DNA of 64,000 bases from Saccharum officinarum (taxonomy: Eukaryota > Streptophyta > Magnoliopsida > Poales > Poaceae). The DNA lies in the NCBI GenBank assembly GCA_020631735.1, contig CM036167.1:1492988-1556987 (forward strand). The letters are read 5' to 3'. The position numbers and the translations under genes are program-made. Of the stretch, positions 30,471 to 41,823 are shown piece after piece. The first letter of the stretch is position 1. Each line of letters begins with the position of its first letter. The notes beneath the pieces are model-generated. The model made no database searches. It was given only the letters and a program-made list of their open reading frames with translations, and was not told the DNA's origin.

Positions 30471-33400
30471 ATGGCAAACACTCGACGCGCCACATATGAG
30501 GCTGCTGAAACTGGTGGAAATGGTGCCGGGGCAGGTGGGAGTGGTGCTAACAACGCCAAGCATAATGAGCCACACCCGGAGCCGCATTTGCCGCCTCCTC
30601 CACCGCTCACTGCAGAGGTGTTCTTTGCACAGTTTCTGGGAAGTCAGCGCAATGCCGAGCAGTCACAGAAAAATATGGAAGATTTTCTGCGTACCATTGC
30701 CAACAACGTGCAACGTGGTAACAACCAAGGTGGTGGCAATGGAGTGAATCAGTACAGCAACTTTAAGGATTTCATGGACACTAGGCCGCCAATTTTCAAG
30801 GAAGCAACCGAGCCACTTGACGCTGAAGAATGGATTAACACTATGGAAGATAAGTTCCGTGTGTTAAGGCTGACAGAAGTACTAAAGACAGAGTATGCTG
30901 CACATCAGTTACAAGGACCAGCAGGGATGTGGTGGAAGCATCATTGCACCACCTTCCCTCCAAATGCTCAGATCTCATGGAGAGAGTTCACCGAAGCCTT
31001 TCGTGGAGTTTATATTCCATCAGGGCTAGTTGAGATAAAATTGGGAGAGTTCTTGGCTTTAAATCAGGGTACCAAAACCGTAACACAGTATTTGCATGCC
31101 TTCAACAACTCGTGTCATTATGCTCCCGACATGGTTGACACAGATGCTAAGAAAATTGCTAGCTTCAAGAGAGGGTTAGGTCTGAAGATGATAAAGCATG
31201 TGGGTACCAATACCCACGCCAGATTCAATGACTTCATTAGTGATTGTCTGAAACAAGAGAAGAACAACAACGCGTACACAGCATCCAAGACTCGTAAGAG
31301 AGCCTTTGAGTCAGGACCATCACAGTCCAGAGTTATCACTGCTAATCGTTCGACCTATCGTCCGTCTGCACCTGGTGCAAGGTTTAGGCCACCGCAGCAT
31401 AAAACCCAGAACTACAAGGGACCGCAGAAGCCGTACAAGATGGCAGTGCCGCCAGCAAGGACAGCCGCAACTGTGGGACAAGGTAACTCGAAGGGAGCTA
31501 TTGGATCTGCTGGTACAGTGAAGGGACCTTGCTATAACTGTGATCAGCCAGGCCACTTTTCCAAGTTCTGTCCTTATCCGCCCAGAAAGAAGCAACAGAC
31601 TTATAATGCTCGAGTGCACCACACCACTATGGAAGAGATTCCTGAGGGAGAGCCCGTAACTGCTGGTAAGTTTCCTGTTAACCAAAACCCTGCAGTTGTT
31701 CTATTTGATTCTGGATCATCGCATTCTTTCATGAGTCAAGCATTTGCACGGAAACATGAACAACTATGCACAGACTTAAGTTATGGTTACCATATAAGTT
31801 CAGCAGGGGCTGATGTTTTAACCAATTAGATGGTTAGAGGGGCAACCCTTGAGTTAGATAGTCGAAAGTTTCGAGTAAACCTGATAGTTATGCCTGGACT
31901 AGTTCTGGATGTCATCATAAGGATGAATTGGATGAAAGAATGGGGAGCAGTTATAGATACAGGAAGTCGGGTACTTACCCTGAAGGATCCCTAGGGAGAG
32001 GGTACTTTTCAGGTACCATTGCCCAAAAGAACAGACCTTGTGAGTGTGACATGTGCTATGGAAGTCATTCCGATTCATCAGATTCCGGTCGTGTGTGAGT
32101 TTCCGGATGTGTTTCCAGATGAGTTACCTGGTCTTCCGCCAGATAGAGATGTTGAGTTTGGAATTGAGTTGATCCCCGGGACAGCTCCAATTTCAAGGAG
32201 ACCTTATAGGATGCCTCCGGATGAGTTAGCTGAGTTGAAGAAGCAACTAGAGGAGTTGTTGAACAAGGGGTTTATCCGGCCAAGTAAGTCTGAATGGGGA
32301 TGTCCTGCCTTGTTTGTGAAGAAAAAGAAAGAGGGTACTTTGAGAATGTGTGTGGATTATAGGCCTCTTAATGCTGTAACTATCAAGAATAAGTATCCCT
32401 TACCTCACATTGATGTTTTGTTCGATCAGTTAGCCAAAGCCAGAGTGTTCTCCAAAATAGATTTAAGATCAGGTTATCATCAGATAAAGATTAGACCACA
32501 AGATATACCGAAAACCGCCTTTTCTACCAGATACGGGTTGTATGAGTATCTTGTTATGTCCTTTGGCTTAACAAATGCTCCTGCATACTTTATGTATCTG
32601 ATGAATACAGTTTTCATGCCGGAGTTGGACAAGTTTGTGGTTGTGTTCATTGATGATATTCTCGTATACTCTGAGAATGAGAAAGATCATGAAGAGCATC
32701 TGAGAATTGTCTTAACCAGACTGAGAGATCATAAGTTGTATGCTAAGTTTAGCAAGTGTGAATTTTGGTTGAAGAAAGTTCCTTTCCTTGGTCACATTCT
32801 GTCGGAGAATGGAGTATCCGTAGACCCGAGTAAAGTGCAAGAGGTTATGGATTGGAAGACACCAATCACAGTTTCTGAAGTTAGAAGTTTCTTGGGTTTA
32901 GCTGGTTACTATCGCCGTTTTATCCCAGATTTCTCGAAGATTGCCAAGCCAATGACAAGTCTGCTACAGAAAGATCATAAGTTTGTATGGACAGAGGAGT
33001 GTGAGACAGCTTTCCACACCTTGCGAAAACTGTTGACCACTGCTCCAGTTCTAGCGCAACCGGACATTGAGAAACCTTTTGATGTGTTTTGCGACGCATC
33101 AAAAACAGGATTAGGCTGTGTTCTTATGCAAGAAGGAAGAGTCATTGCTTATGCCTCCCGTCAGTTGAGAAAGCATGAGATCAACTATCCGACACATGAT
33201 CTTGAACTTGCTGCCGTAGTGCATGCCTTAAAAATTTGGAGACATTACTTACTTGGTAATGTGTGCAATATTTTCACCGATCACAAGAGTCTCAAGTACA
33301 TCTTCACCCAACCTGAATTGAACATGAGACAGCGAAGATGGTTAGAATTGATCAAAGATTACAACTTGAATGTGCAATATCATCCTGGAAAGGCCAATGT

Positions 33401-34926
33401 AGTGGCAGATGCTTTGAGTAGAAAGTCACATTGCCTGAATGCGCAACCTTTGCTCGAAGATGGTTTTGATCTACTGCATCCTGCAGTGTTACACAGTATT
33501 CAGATTAGTTGTTCTTTGGAAAGTAAGATAATAGAAGGCCAGAAAACCGACAAAGGGATATTCCATATCAAAGAAAAGATTAAAGAAGAACCATCCAAGC
33601 ACTTTAGATTGGATGAACATGACGTGTTATGGTTTGACGACCGTCTTGTTGTTCCTAAAGATGGAGAGCTTAAGAATAAACTTATGGATGAGGCTCACCT
33701 TTCAAAGTTATCTATCCATCCCGGAAGTAGCAAAATGTACCAAGAACTAAGACCTCGTTTTTGGTGGACCAAGATGAAGAAAGAGATTGCAGCGTATGTA
33801 GCCAGATGTGACACATGTTGCAGGGTAAAGGCTATTCATATGAGACCTGCCGGATTGTTGCAACCTTTGTCTGTACCCAGTTGGAAGTGGGATGATATAA
33901 GTATGGATTTTATCACAGGTTTGCCCACTACTCAAAAAGGACATGATTCGATTTGGGTAATTGTGGATCGCCTTACAAAGACAGCTCACTTTTTACCTGT
34001 CAAGACAGCTTATAGGCCACCTCAATATGCCGAGAAGTATATTGCTGAGATTGTGAGATTACATGGCATACCGAAGAATATCGTGTCTGACAGAGGGTCA
34101 CAATTCACTGCTCACTTTTGGGAGCACTTGCATAAAGGTTTGGGGACGAGTTTAATTCGTAGCACTGCTTATCATCCTCAAACAGATGGTCAGACCGAAA
34201 GAGTTAATGCTGTTCTGGAAAATATGTTGAGAGCCTGTGTGTTATCTTCTAGAGGTTCATGGGAGTCATGGTTACCTTTAGCAGAGTTCGCTTACAATAA
34301 TAGTTATCAAGAAAGTATCAAGATGGCACCATTCGAAACTTTGTATGGCAGAAAGTGTAGAACACCACTTAACTAGATTGAGCCAGGAGAAAGAAGATAC
34401 TACGGTATTGACTTCGTAGAAGAAGCTGAGAAGAAAGTTCATATCATTCAGCAAAATATGAAAGCCGCTCAATCACGTCAGAAAAGCTTTGCAGATCAAG
34501 GTTGGTGACTATGTTTATCTAAAAGTCACGTCAATGAAGAAGAAACGGTTTGGAGTACGCAGAAAGCTTGCAGCCAGATTTTTGGGACCATATAAAATCT
34601 TGGAAAGAAAAGGTCCAGTCGCTTATAAGTTAGAGTTACCTGAGACAATAGGTGCTATATTCCCAGTTTTCCATGTATCACATCTCAAGAAGTGTTTGCG
34701 TGTTTCAGAGGAAAGAATTGAACCTCGAGGCATAAACCTCAAGTCAGATTTGGTATATCGTGAACAACCAGTTCAAGTGTTGGACTCTAAAGAAAGAGTT
34801 ACTCGAAACAGTGTGGTGAAAACATATAAGATACAGCAGAGTCATCATGATGAAGGAGATGCAACTTGGGAAACGGGTGAATATCTACAAAAAGCTTATG
34901 ATGATTTTTATAACAAACGTTCGTAA
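30471..34926 (+). pseudogene. Tekay-type gag-pol polyprotein, broken
   Basis: Gag starts MANTRRATYEAAETG. The capsid part includes EEWINTMEDKFRVL and GMWWKHH, then a zinc knuckle CYNCDQPGHFSKFC (about 31530-31571) and a protease site FDSGSSHSF (about 31703). Reverse transcriptase (32100-32950) has FIDDILVYS. RNase H has [19 protein letters not shown] and ADALSRK. Integrase has an HHCC zinc site (CDTCC), the DDE residues in [16 protein letters not shown] and DGQTERVN, and then the tail described next. Gag, protease and pol share one frame, broken by TAG at 31827-31829 (CAG in the second copy), TAG at 31992-31994 (shared) and TAG at 34374-34376, and by a frameshift or small loss near 34485-34500. 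Confidence 0.93.
34489..34926 (+). pseudogene. Integrase C-terminal domain with chromodomain-like tail
   Basis: Part of the polyprotein, in a shifted frame. KVGDYVYLKVTSMKKKRFG then LAARFLGPYKILERKGPVAY is the GPY/F module of Gypsy integrases. After VFHVSHLKKCLR the end reads LVYREQPVQVLDSKERVTRN, then GDATWETGEYLQKAYDDFY, the pattern of a chromovirus chromodomain. The first aromatic (Tyr) is visible, but the Trp and third aromatic of the HP1 methyl-lysine cage are not evident, as in the reduced chromodomains of Tekay-type elements. In active relatives this part guides integration into heterochromatin. Confidence 0.8.
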
Positions 34927-34953
34927 CTAAAAATCTCGAGACGAGATTCTTAT

Positions 34954-34964
34954 AAGGGGGAGGG
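34954..34964 (+). promoter_or_regulatory. Polypurine tract of the Tekay-type element
   Basis: AAGGGGGAGGG lies one base before the 3' LTR, preceded by ATCTCGAGACGAGATTCT. It is the expected plus-strand primer. Confidence 0.85.
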
Positions 34965-34965
34965 T

Positions 34966-37900
34966 TGTAACACCTTTGGGTGTTAAGCAGGCATTCACAT
35001 CCTAAATCATGAGCATTTGCATTTCATGCATGATCATCATCACATGTAAATTAAGTTAGAATTTATTTAAAACTGTGATAATCATGTTTGAGCTCTGAAT
35101 TGGTAAAAGTCCCAAGTAAAAGTGGTAAAAATTTGTGGAGCTATAACTTTAAATAACTTAGAAATAATTAGCATAATTTTTGGAGCAAGTTTTGTATTCA
35201 AAATCTTCCCAAATTTTGCTTCTAAAAATATTTCAGAAAATTGAGTTTTTATTTAAAAATTTGACTTTAAATCATCAATTCAAAATCTATTTAGAATTTT
35301 GAAAAGTGCCCTAAATGAAAGTTGTAGAGAATAAAATTTTGAACAACTTTTGTTTTGGGGGCAATTTGTGAAAATGTCTTTTTCATCTTCAAAATTTGAA
35401 TTTGAATCAAATTATAAAATATGAAATTTATTTAAAAAATCACTTTTTCAACCTTATCGGGCCGCCGCCTCCTTTCCGGCCCGAGCGCCGAAGCCGGCCC
35501 GGCCTGCTTCGCGTCCGCGCCCGCGACGTCGTGGCGCAGCGGCAGACGCCGGTCGCCGCGTGGCCGTACACCGCCGACCCGCGCGCCACGCGCCCTCCCG
35601 GTGGCCACGTGTCCTCCACGCTCGCCTACTCCCTCCGTGCGCTCCCCCTCCTTCACTCGCGCTCCATTCCCTTCCTCTCCTCCTTCCGGGACGCCGCGAG
35701 AGCTCCACCGCCGTCCGCCACCGCCCGCCACAGCTCGCCGGCATCCCCAGCCACCGGTGGGTCGCTCTCGCCTGCGCTTCGCGCCTACTGAACCTCGCTC
35801 AGCCGATTGCCGCACCTTCTGTCCCTCGCGGTGACCGGATTCCGCCCACCGCCGTACGCCGTCCACCCAAGCTCGCCGGCGACCACCGCTGCCTTTGTCA
35901 GGGTGCTTTTCCCGCCTCCATTCTTCCACCTTCGCCTCCGCCTTGCCATAGGGAATCACCGAGGGCCGCTCGCCTCACCGAGAACCTCGCCACCGGCGAG
36001 AACACCGACGACAGAGCTCCTCCCCTGCTCTCGGGTCGCTGACCCGTGGGGCCACGGGGTCAGCCGCAGCGGCAAGGCCCCGTCGCCTCGGCCAAGCTAG
36101 GCCAGGAAGGCCTTGGGCCGCAGCCCAAACCGGGCGGCGCACCTGTCTTTCCGCGCGCGCTCACGGGCCAAAAGGCCGTAGCTGACCGGTTGGTCTCGCT
36201 GGGCCGGCCCGTTAGCAAATAAGAAAATTGATTTTTCGTTTTTCTTTTATTATTTGAAAGTGGAAATGGTTTGGAAAATGTTTGACTACTCAAATTTGCT
36301 CCAAATCTGTTCAAATAAATTTTTCTAGGTTCCTTATCATTAGATCTACTTGAGAAAAATATTGCATGTCAAGATTTAAATACTTTGCTGTATAGTTTTT
36401 ATTTAATCACTAAAACAACTGTTTTCTTGTTAAATATGTAGTAAATCACATAGTGTTCAGAAAAATATGTTTCCACTTGCTATAATTTTCTTTTGTGATG
36501 TACTTCCTAGGAAAAATATATGCCATGCATGTTCTGTAGAAAAATCTTGAGGTGTAGTACAAGTGTTTAATATTGCTAATAATTGTTATTTTTGCTAGAG
36601 AGAAAAAATATGAATAAAACATGCATGAAATAATTTTTCTATAGGTATTGTTTATTGCGTAGAATGTAGTAAAGATGTTAAATCTGTTGTTTGATACTTT
36701 TCATAGTATAAAGTACTTTTATGCTCATTTTTAGGTCCTAGCTTGTTATTTTTGTGTAGGCAGTTCTAGTAATCCAAATGCAATGAAATTTTTGTGGTAT
36801 GCTAGATTTGATGATAGAAAGCTATTGTATTTTTCTCAGATTTTTCTGTGCTACTAAATAGGTGTTGCTGTTCAAACCTAGTTGCAATTAGGGTTTTATT
36901 TAACCTTGTTAATGCTTGACTAGTGAATAAGATTTTGTTTTGGGTATCTTTGAAGCATTTAGTAAAATGTGCTGGCTTAGCATGGTAGTAGTAGAAGAGA
37001 ATGCAGTAGATGACATGTGCTTGTAGTCTGTATTCTTAGATGATGTTGACTACCTTGTAGAAGAAATGTATCTCCACTTTATGAAATAAAGTGAACCTAA
37101 TTATCTACATTTCATTCATCATGACCATTACATGTCATTTCCGCAATGCATCTAGGCATAAGCACTTATACGATTGTATCATATAGGATCGCAGGAAGTA
37201 ACGTCGGTAGCAGTTCCCGAGGAGCCGGAAGAGCAGCCCGAGGAGCAGGAAGTGCCCGAAGCCAACGAGGAGGTCGGTGAGGATCTTCCGGAGTGCCCAG
37301 ACCACCGTCCGAGCTCTTTCGAGAGAGGCAAGCCCCGGAGCATTTCTTTCCCCCGGTTTACAATTATTTTATGAATGCTTTACTTTAACTGCTGTATTAT
37401 GTTTAGGAGTTGTTTGCAACCGTTGCTGCATTATACCTTGTTTACTCTGTTCTACCCTATCCTTGTCACCCTGTTAACCGCAGTCAAGTACTTGCTTAGC
37501 TTGCTTAGACCGGTAGAAGTCAGGTGATTTCCTGTCACCTGCGAGCTATAGGTGTTTACCTAGATCCGTTTGAGAAAAGATGTCATCAGGAAATAACTAA
37601 GTGTTAATGTGAAATTGAGACCAGACGGAAACTTGTAGGGTTTCGGACTGTAGTGTTTTCCGTCTGTGTCGATTAAGGACCGACCGTTGTTGGACCTCGG
37701 GTCATGTTGAACGCATGCCTCACATTTAGCTGGCCGGATAAAGTACTTTCCGACCGTGAAGCTGGGAGATTATTCAGGCCGAGTGGATTGCCCGTAACGC
37801 ACTGTACCGGAGTAGTAGTGGCAGGATACGGGGGCGCGATGATAAGGCCAAAGAGCAGTCGGGCGGCCCCTGGGTACATGTGGTTCCTGGCAAGCTCGTG

Positions 37901-38800
37901 ACTTTACCTGAATGGTTGACTCGGTGACCAACACCTCACTTTAGCGGGTGAGTGAGGTTTGTGTGAGAAATAAATTACCAGCTGGTTAATAATCGATTTG
38001 AATCGCCATCGTTCACTAGATAGTGAGCACTTGACTTGAGCTACTTCATCGTAGTAATATTGATGGAACATTCGGACATTTATATGAAATATGACATAAT
38101 GAAAGTTGTTAGTGATCATTGGTTATCATTACCTGTTTAATTACATGTTACTCTAGTACAGGTGCAAATGTAGTTGACAGGTTAATAAAGATTTAACTTG
38201 ATACAAAGCTTTTGTAAAGATTCTCTAAATACTAAAAATGCTCTTTGGCAAATGAGTCAGCTACCCCACCAGAAAGCCTGTCATGATTCCTTGGTGTCTT
38301 TTATTTTTGGTTCTGTCGGGTAAGTCTAGCTGAGTACCTTCTCGTACTCAGGGCTTTGTTCCCACTTGTTGCAGATGGGCAGATGTATTACGGCTACTGT
38401 ATCAACTGCCTTTATCCTGCAATGGGAGAAGCTTAGGACCATGGGCAATGGTCATTCACTACATCTCGTCTGATGCTTTTGATGGAAGATGATCCAGAAC
38501 TGGCACTGTATTTTGAACTCTGTGTGCGTGTGTGATTTGAACTAAATGCTTTTGCTACTTTTATTCAAAACTGGTTTGTAATAACTATGTTTAAACTCCG
38601 ATGTATTTATGATGCGAACTTTTATGTAACTTGTGATGGTGACCGCTGAACTTATTATGATCTTGACTGGTATGCAAGTTGGTTTGCAATCCGTCGTGAT
38701 TTCACGGACTACCGGGTTATACGGGCTTAAGTTTGCTAAATCGTCTGCTCGGTGGATGATTTTCTTACTTAATCTCGTATAATTGGTCGGTTCTGTTACA
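34966..38800 (+). repeat. 3' LTR of the Tekay-type element
   Basis: 3835 bp, TGTAACACC..GTTCTGTTACA. It keeps the Glu-rich frame fully open (37174-37374: GSQEVTSVAVPEEPEE..., EDLPECPDH, FERGKPRS). It differs from the 5' LTR by many point changes and the ~45-bp segment in the GC-rich block, so the element is not recent. Confidence 0.95.
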
Positions 38801-38805
38801 TGGTA

Positions 38806-40660
38806 TTAGGCCAAAGAAAGTGATTGATGTGGATGACAATAAATATCAATTGCTCCAAATTCCAATTACACAAGCTAGTGGTTCTCTAATGCAAAATCAA
38901 TCTAGTACATCATCTGAAGTGCAACAAGATCAACAAGTGGCTAGTTCATCATCTCTAACTTATGATCAACATTAACATCCAAGCAATCAAGTCCAAGTGC
39001 TTCAACCAACTAACATTACAAGAGACCATCCATTGGATTCCATCATTAGTGACATACAAAGGGAAGTTCAAACTAGATCAAGATTGGCATCATTTTATGC
39101 TCACTCTTCTTTTGTGTCAATGGAAGAACCCAAGGATATTGATAAAGCATTGAGAGATCCGGATTGGGTAAATGCAATGCATGAAGAGCTCAACAACTTC
39201 AAGAGAAATGAAGTATGGGAACTAGTTGAGAGGCCTAAGGATCACAATGTCATTGGAACAAGATGGGTCTTTCGCAACAAACAAGATCAAGATGGGATAG
39301 TAGTAAGAAACAAAGGAAGACTAGTGGCTCAAGGTTACACACAAATAGAGGGTCTTGACTTTGGTGAAACTTATGCCCTGGTTGCAAGATTGGAAGCAAT
39401 TAGGATCTTACTTGCCTATGCTTGCGCTCACAATATCAAGCTATATCAAATGGATGTGAAGAGTGCATTTCTCAATGGGTACATCCAAGAGGAGGTGTAT
39501 ATGGAGCAACCTCCCGGTTTTGAAGATGATAAGAAACCCAACCATGTATACAAGTTAAGAAAAGCTTTGTATGGATTGAAGCAAGCACCTAGAGCATGGT
39601 ATGAAAGATTGAGGGACTTCTTGCTATCCAAAGGATTTGTCATGGGCAAAGTTGATACAACACTATTCACCAAGAAGATTGGGAAAGACTTGTTTGTATT
39701 GCAAATATATGTTGATGATATCATATTCGGTTCAACCAATCAAGATTATTGTGATGAGTTTGGGAAAATGATGGCAAAGGAATTTGAAATGTCAATGATT
39801 GGTGAACTTAGTTTCTTTCTTGGACTTCAAATCAAACAAATGAAGGAAGGAACATTTGTAAGCCAAACCAAGTACATAAAGGATATGCTAAAGAAGTTTG
39901 GTATGGAAGATGCAAAAAGAATCACTACTCCAACGAGCACTAGTGGAACCTTGATATTAACAAGAGTGACAACATGGTGGATCAAAAGCTATATAGATCA
40001 ATGATCGGTAGTCTACTCTATGTGACAGCATCAAGGCCCGATGTGATGTTTAGTGTATGCATGTGTGCAAGATTTCAAGCCTCACCAAGAGAAAGTCATT
40101 TGAAGGCAACAAAGAGAATATTGAGGTACTTAAAGCATACACATGATGTTGGAATATGGTATCCCAAAGGTGCAAATTTTGAGCTAGTTGGATATTCGGA
40201 TTCTGACTATGCCGGTGACAAAGTGGAGAGAAAGAGCACTTCCGGGACTTGTCAATTGTTGGGAAGATCACTTGTCTCATGGTCATCCAAGAAGTAAAAT
40301 AGTATTGCACTATCTACCGCCGAAGCCGAATACATCGCCGCGGGTAGTTGTTGTGCACAAATCTTATGGATGAAGGCAACATTAAAGGATTTTGGAATCC
40401 ATTTCAAGGATGTGCCATTGCTATGTGACAATGAAAGTGCCATGAAGCTAACCAACAATCCGATTCAACATCAAAGAACAAAGCATATTGATGTTCGCCA
40501 TCATTTCATTAGAGATCATCAACAAAAGGGTGACATTGCTATTGAGAGTGTGGGCACCGAAGATCAATTAGCCGATCTATTCACCAAGCCACTTGATGAG
40601 AAGAGATTTCACAAGCTAAAGAATGAGTTGAACATACTTGACTTCTCCAACATGAGTTGA
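38806..40660 (+). pseudogene. Sirevirus reverse transcriptase and RNase H, broken
   Basis: The pol frame resumes after the Gypsy insert with IRPKKVIDVDDN. A TAA lies at 38973-38975. Reverse transcriptase follows: NEVWELVERPKDHNVIGTRW, AFLNGYIQEEVYMEQPPGFE, KQAPRAWYERL and the catalytic YVDDIIFGST (about 39706). A frameshift at about 39940-39950 separates it from RNase H, which reads LYRSMIGSLLYVTASRPDVM, then YSDSDYAGD, a TAA at 40296 and AEAEYIAAGS. It ends KHIDVRHHFIRD, ADLFTKPLDEKRF and a stop near 40658. Confidence 0.92.
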
Positions 40661-41823
40661 TGCACCCCATATATGACATGCCTCTCCTTCGAGCCCCAAT
40701 GTACAATTGGTTGACATGTCATACATTCTATGCTAAGGACTTGTTTAGTGCATCTAGTCATAATTTACATGTTCTAGGCTCATTCATGAAAATCAAATGA
40801 ATTTGAAGTTTATATGGTGCCACTATTGTTTACATGACTTGTATGATCTAGTGGTAGCATATAACTTGTTTAAGTAGCTTGTGATCCTAAGTGTTTAATC
40901 TAGATCACTTGTCTAAATATTTGCTTCAACATGGTGCATGATAACCCTTCTAGTGAGGTGTGAAGAAGATTGCCCTTGGATCAAACCGAAGCATTTTATT
41001 TATGCAAGCATCTAGGTTGAATCACAAACTTGATCCTCACCCCATAATTCAACATGATAATCTATCTAAAATTTGTCCCTTGTGGTCATTGGTGCCAAAG
41101 GGGGAGAAAATGTTGTTCACAAAGATAGAACTCAAAGGGGAGAAGCACAAAGGGGGAGAAAAATGTTGTTCAAGGGTGAGAAAACCTAAAGGGGAGAATT
41201 GATAAAAGAAGGGGATCAACTAAAATTTTGAGCACACAAGTAGGGGGAGCAAGCTCTTAAGCATGATTGTTGCATTTCCATGTGCACTTCATATGTATGA
41301 TGCATAGTTATGCATTTCTTTTTCTCCGATACATTGCTTGTGTGGTGACTTGCTAGTATAGTTTGAATGATGCATTGAGGTACTAGCATGAATAGGAAGT
41401 AGTTAGATTTTTTCTTGCTTCATGTTTTTCAAAGTGGTACTAGAACCTTGCTTATAATGTTGATCTCATGAGGTTTCTAGTTATGTTTATGCTTTTCAAG
41501 TGGAATCTAACTACACAAGGTGCTACGATGGTGTTTATCACTACTCCGATGGTATCACGCTTCAAAGGTCTATAATCTTAAACACTTAGCACCTATTGGT
41601 AGTCAATGCTCATAATCTTTCCTATCTAACATGTATGCTTCCAAAATCCAAACATATAGCATACATGTAGGGGGAGCCATTGCTATCAATTTGAATTCAT
41701 GATCACATGTTCATAATTCTTACACATGGTAATATACTTGGATAATGTGACATGGGTTCAATCAAAATTTTATCATAATATCTTTGTGAAAGGTTTGTCA
41801 CCAATTACCAACAAGGGGGAGAT
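40661..41823 (+). promoter_or_regulatory. 3' non-coding region with multiple polypurine tracts (Sirevirus)
   Basis: No long frame is present. Purine tracts of the type AAAGGGGGAGA recur at about 41096, 41136, 41150, 41190, 41243 and 41669, and the last, AACAAGGGGGAGAT (41810-41823), abuts the 3' LTR and must be the functional PPT. Many PPT copies before the 3' LTR are a published hallmark of Sireviruses. No env-like gene is visible. Confidence 0.8.

Larger units (their letters stand above)
24434..38800 (+). mobile_element. Tekay/RIRE3-like chromovirus (Gypsy) with an extra ORF0
   Basis: This is a 14.4-kb element with two LTRs (24434-28315, 34966-38800), an iMet-type PBS, an extra ORF upstream of gag, one gag-pol frame in Gypsy order (protease, RT, RNase H, integrase with a chromodomain-like tail), and a polypurine tract. 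The immediate 5-bp flanks are TAATA (24429-24433) and TGGTA (38801-38805), an imperfect TSD differing at two bases. It interrupts the Sirevirus pol frame. Sequence motifs of pol and the very long LTRs suggest the Tekay (Del) lineage. Rice RIRE3-type elements of this lineage are remembered as having an extra ORF before gag. Stops and frameshifts make this copy inactive. Confidence 0.95.

Noticed and set aside
40661..41823. Envelope-like gene in the Sirevirus
   Set aside because: Some Sireviruses have an env-like ORF, but here the interval has no long frame, only polypurine tracts.
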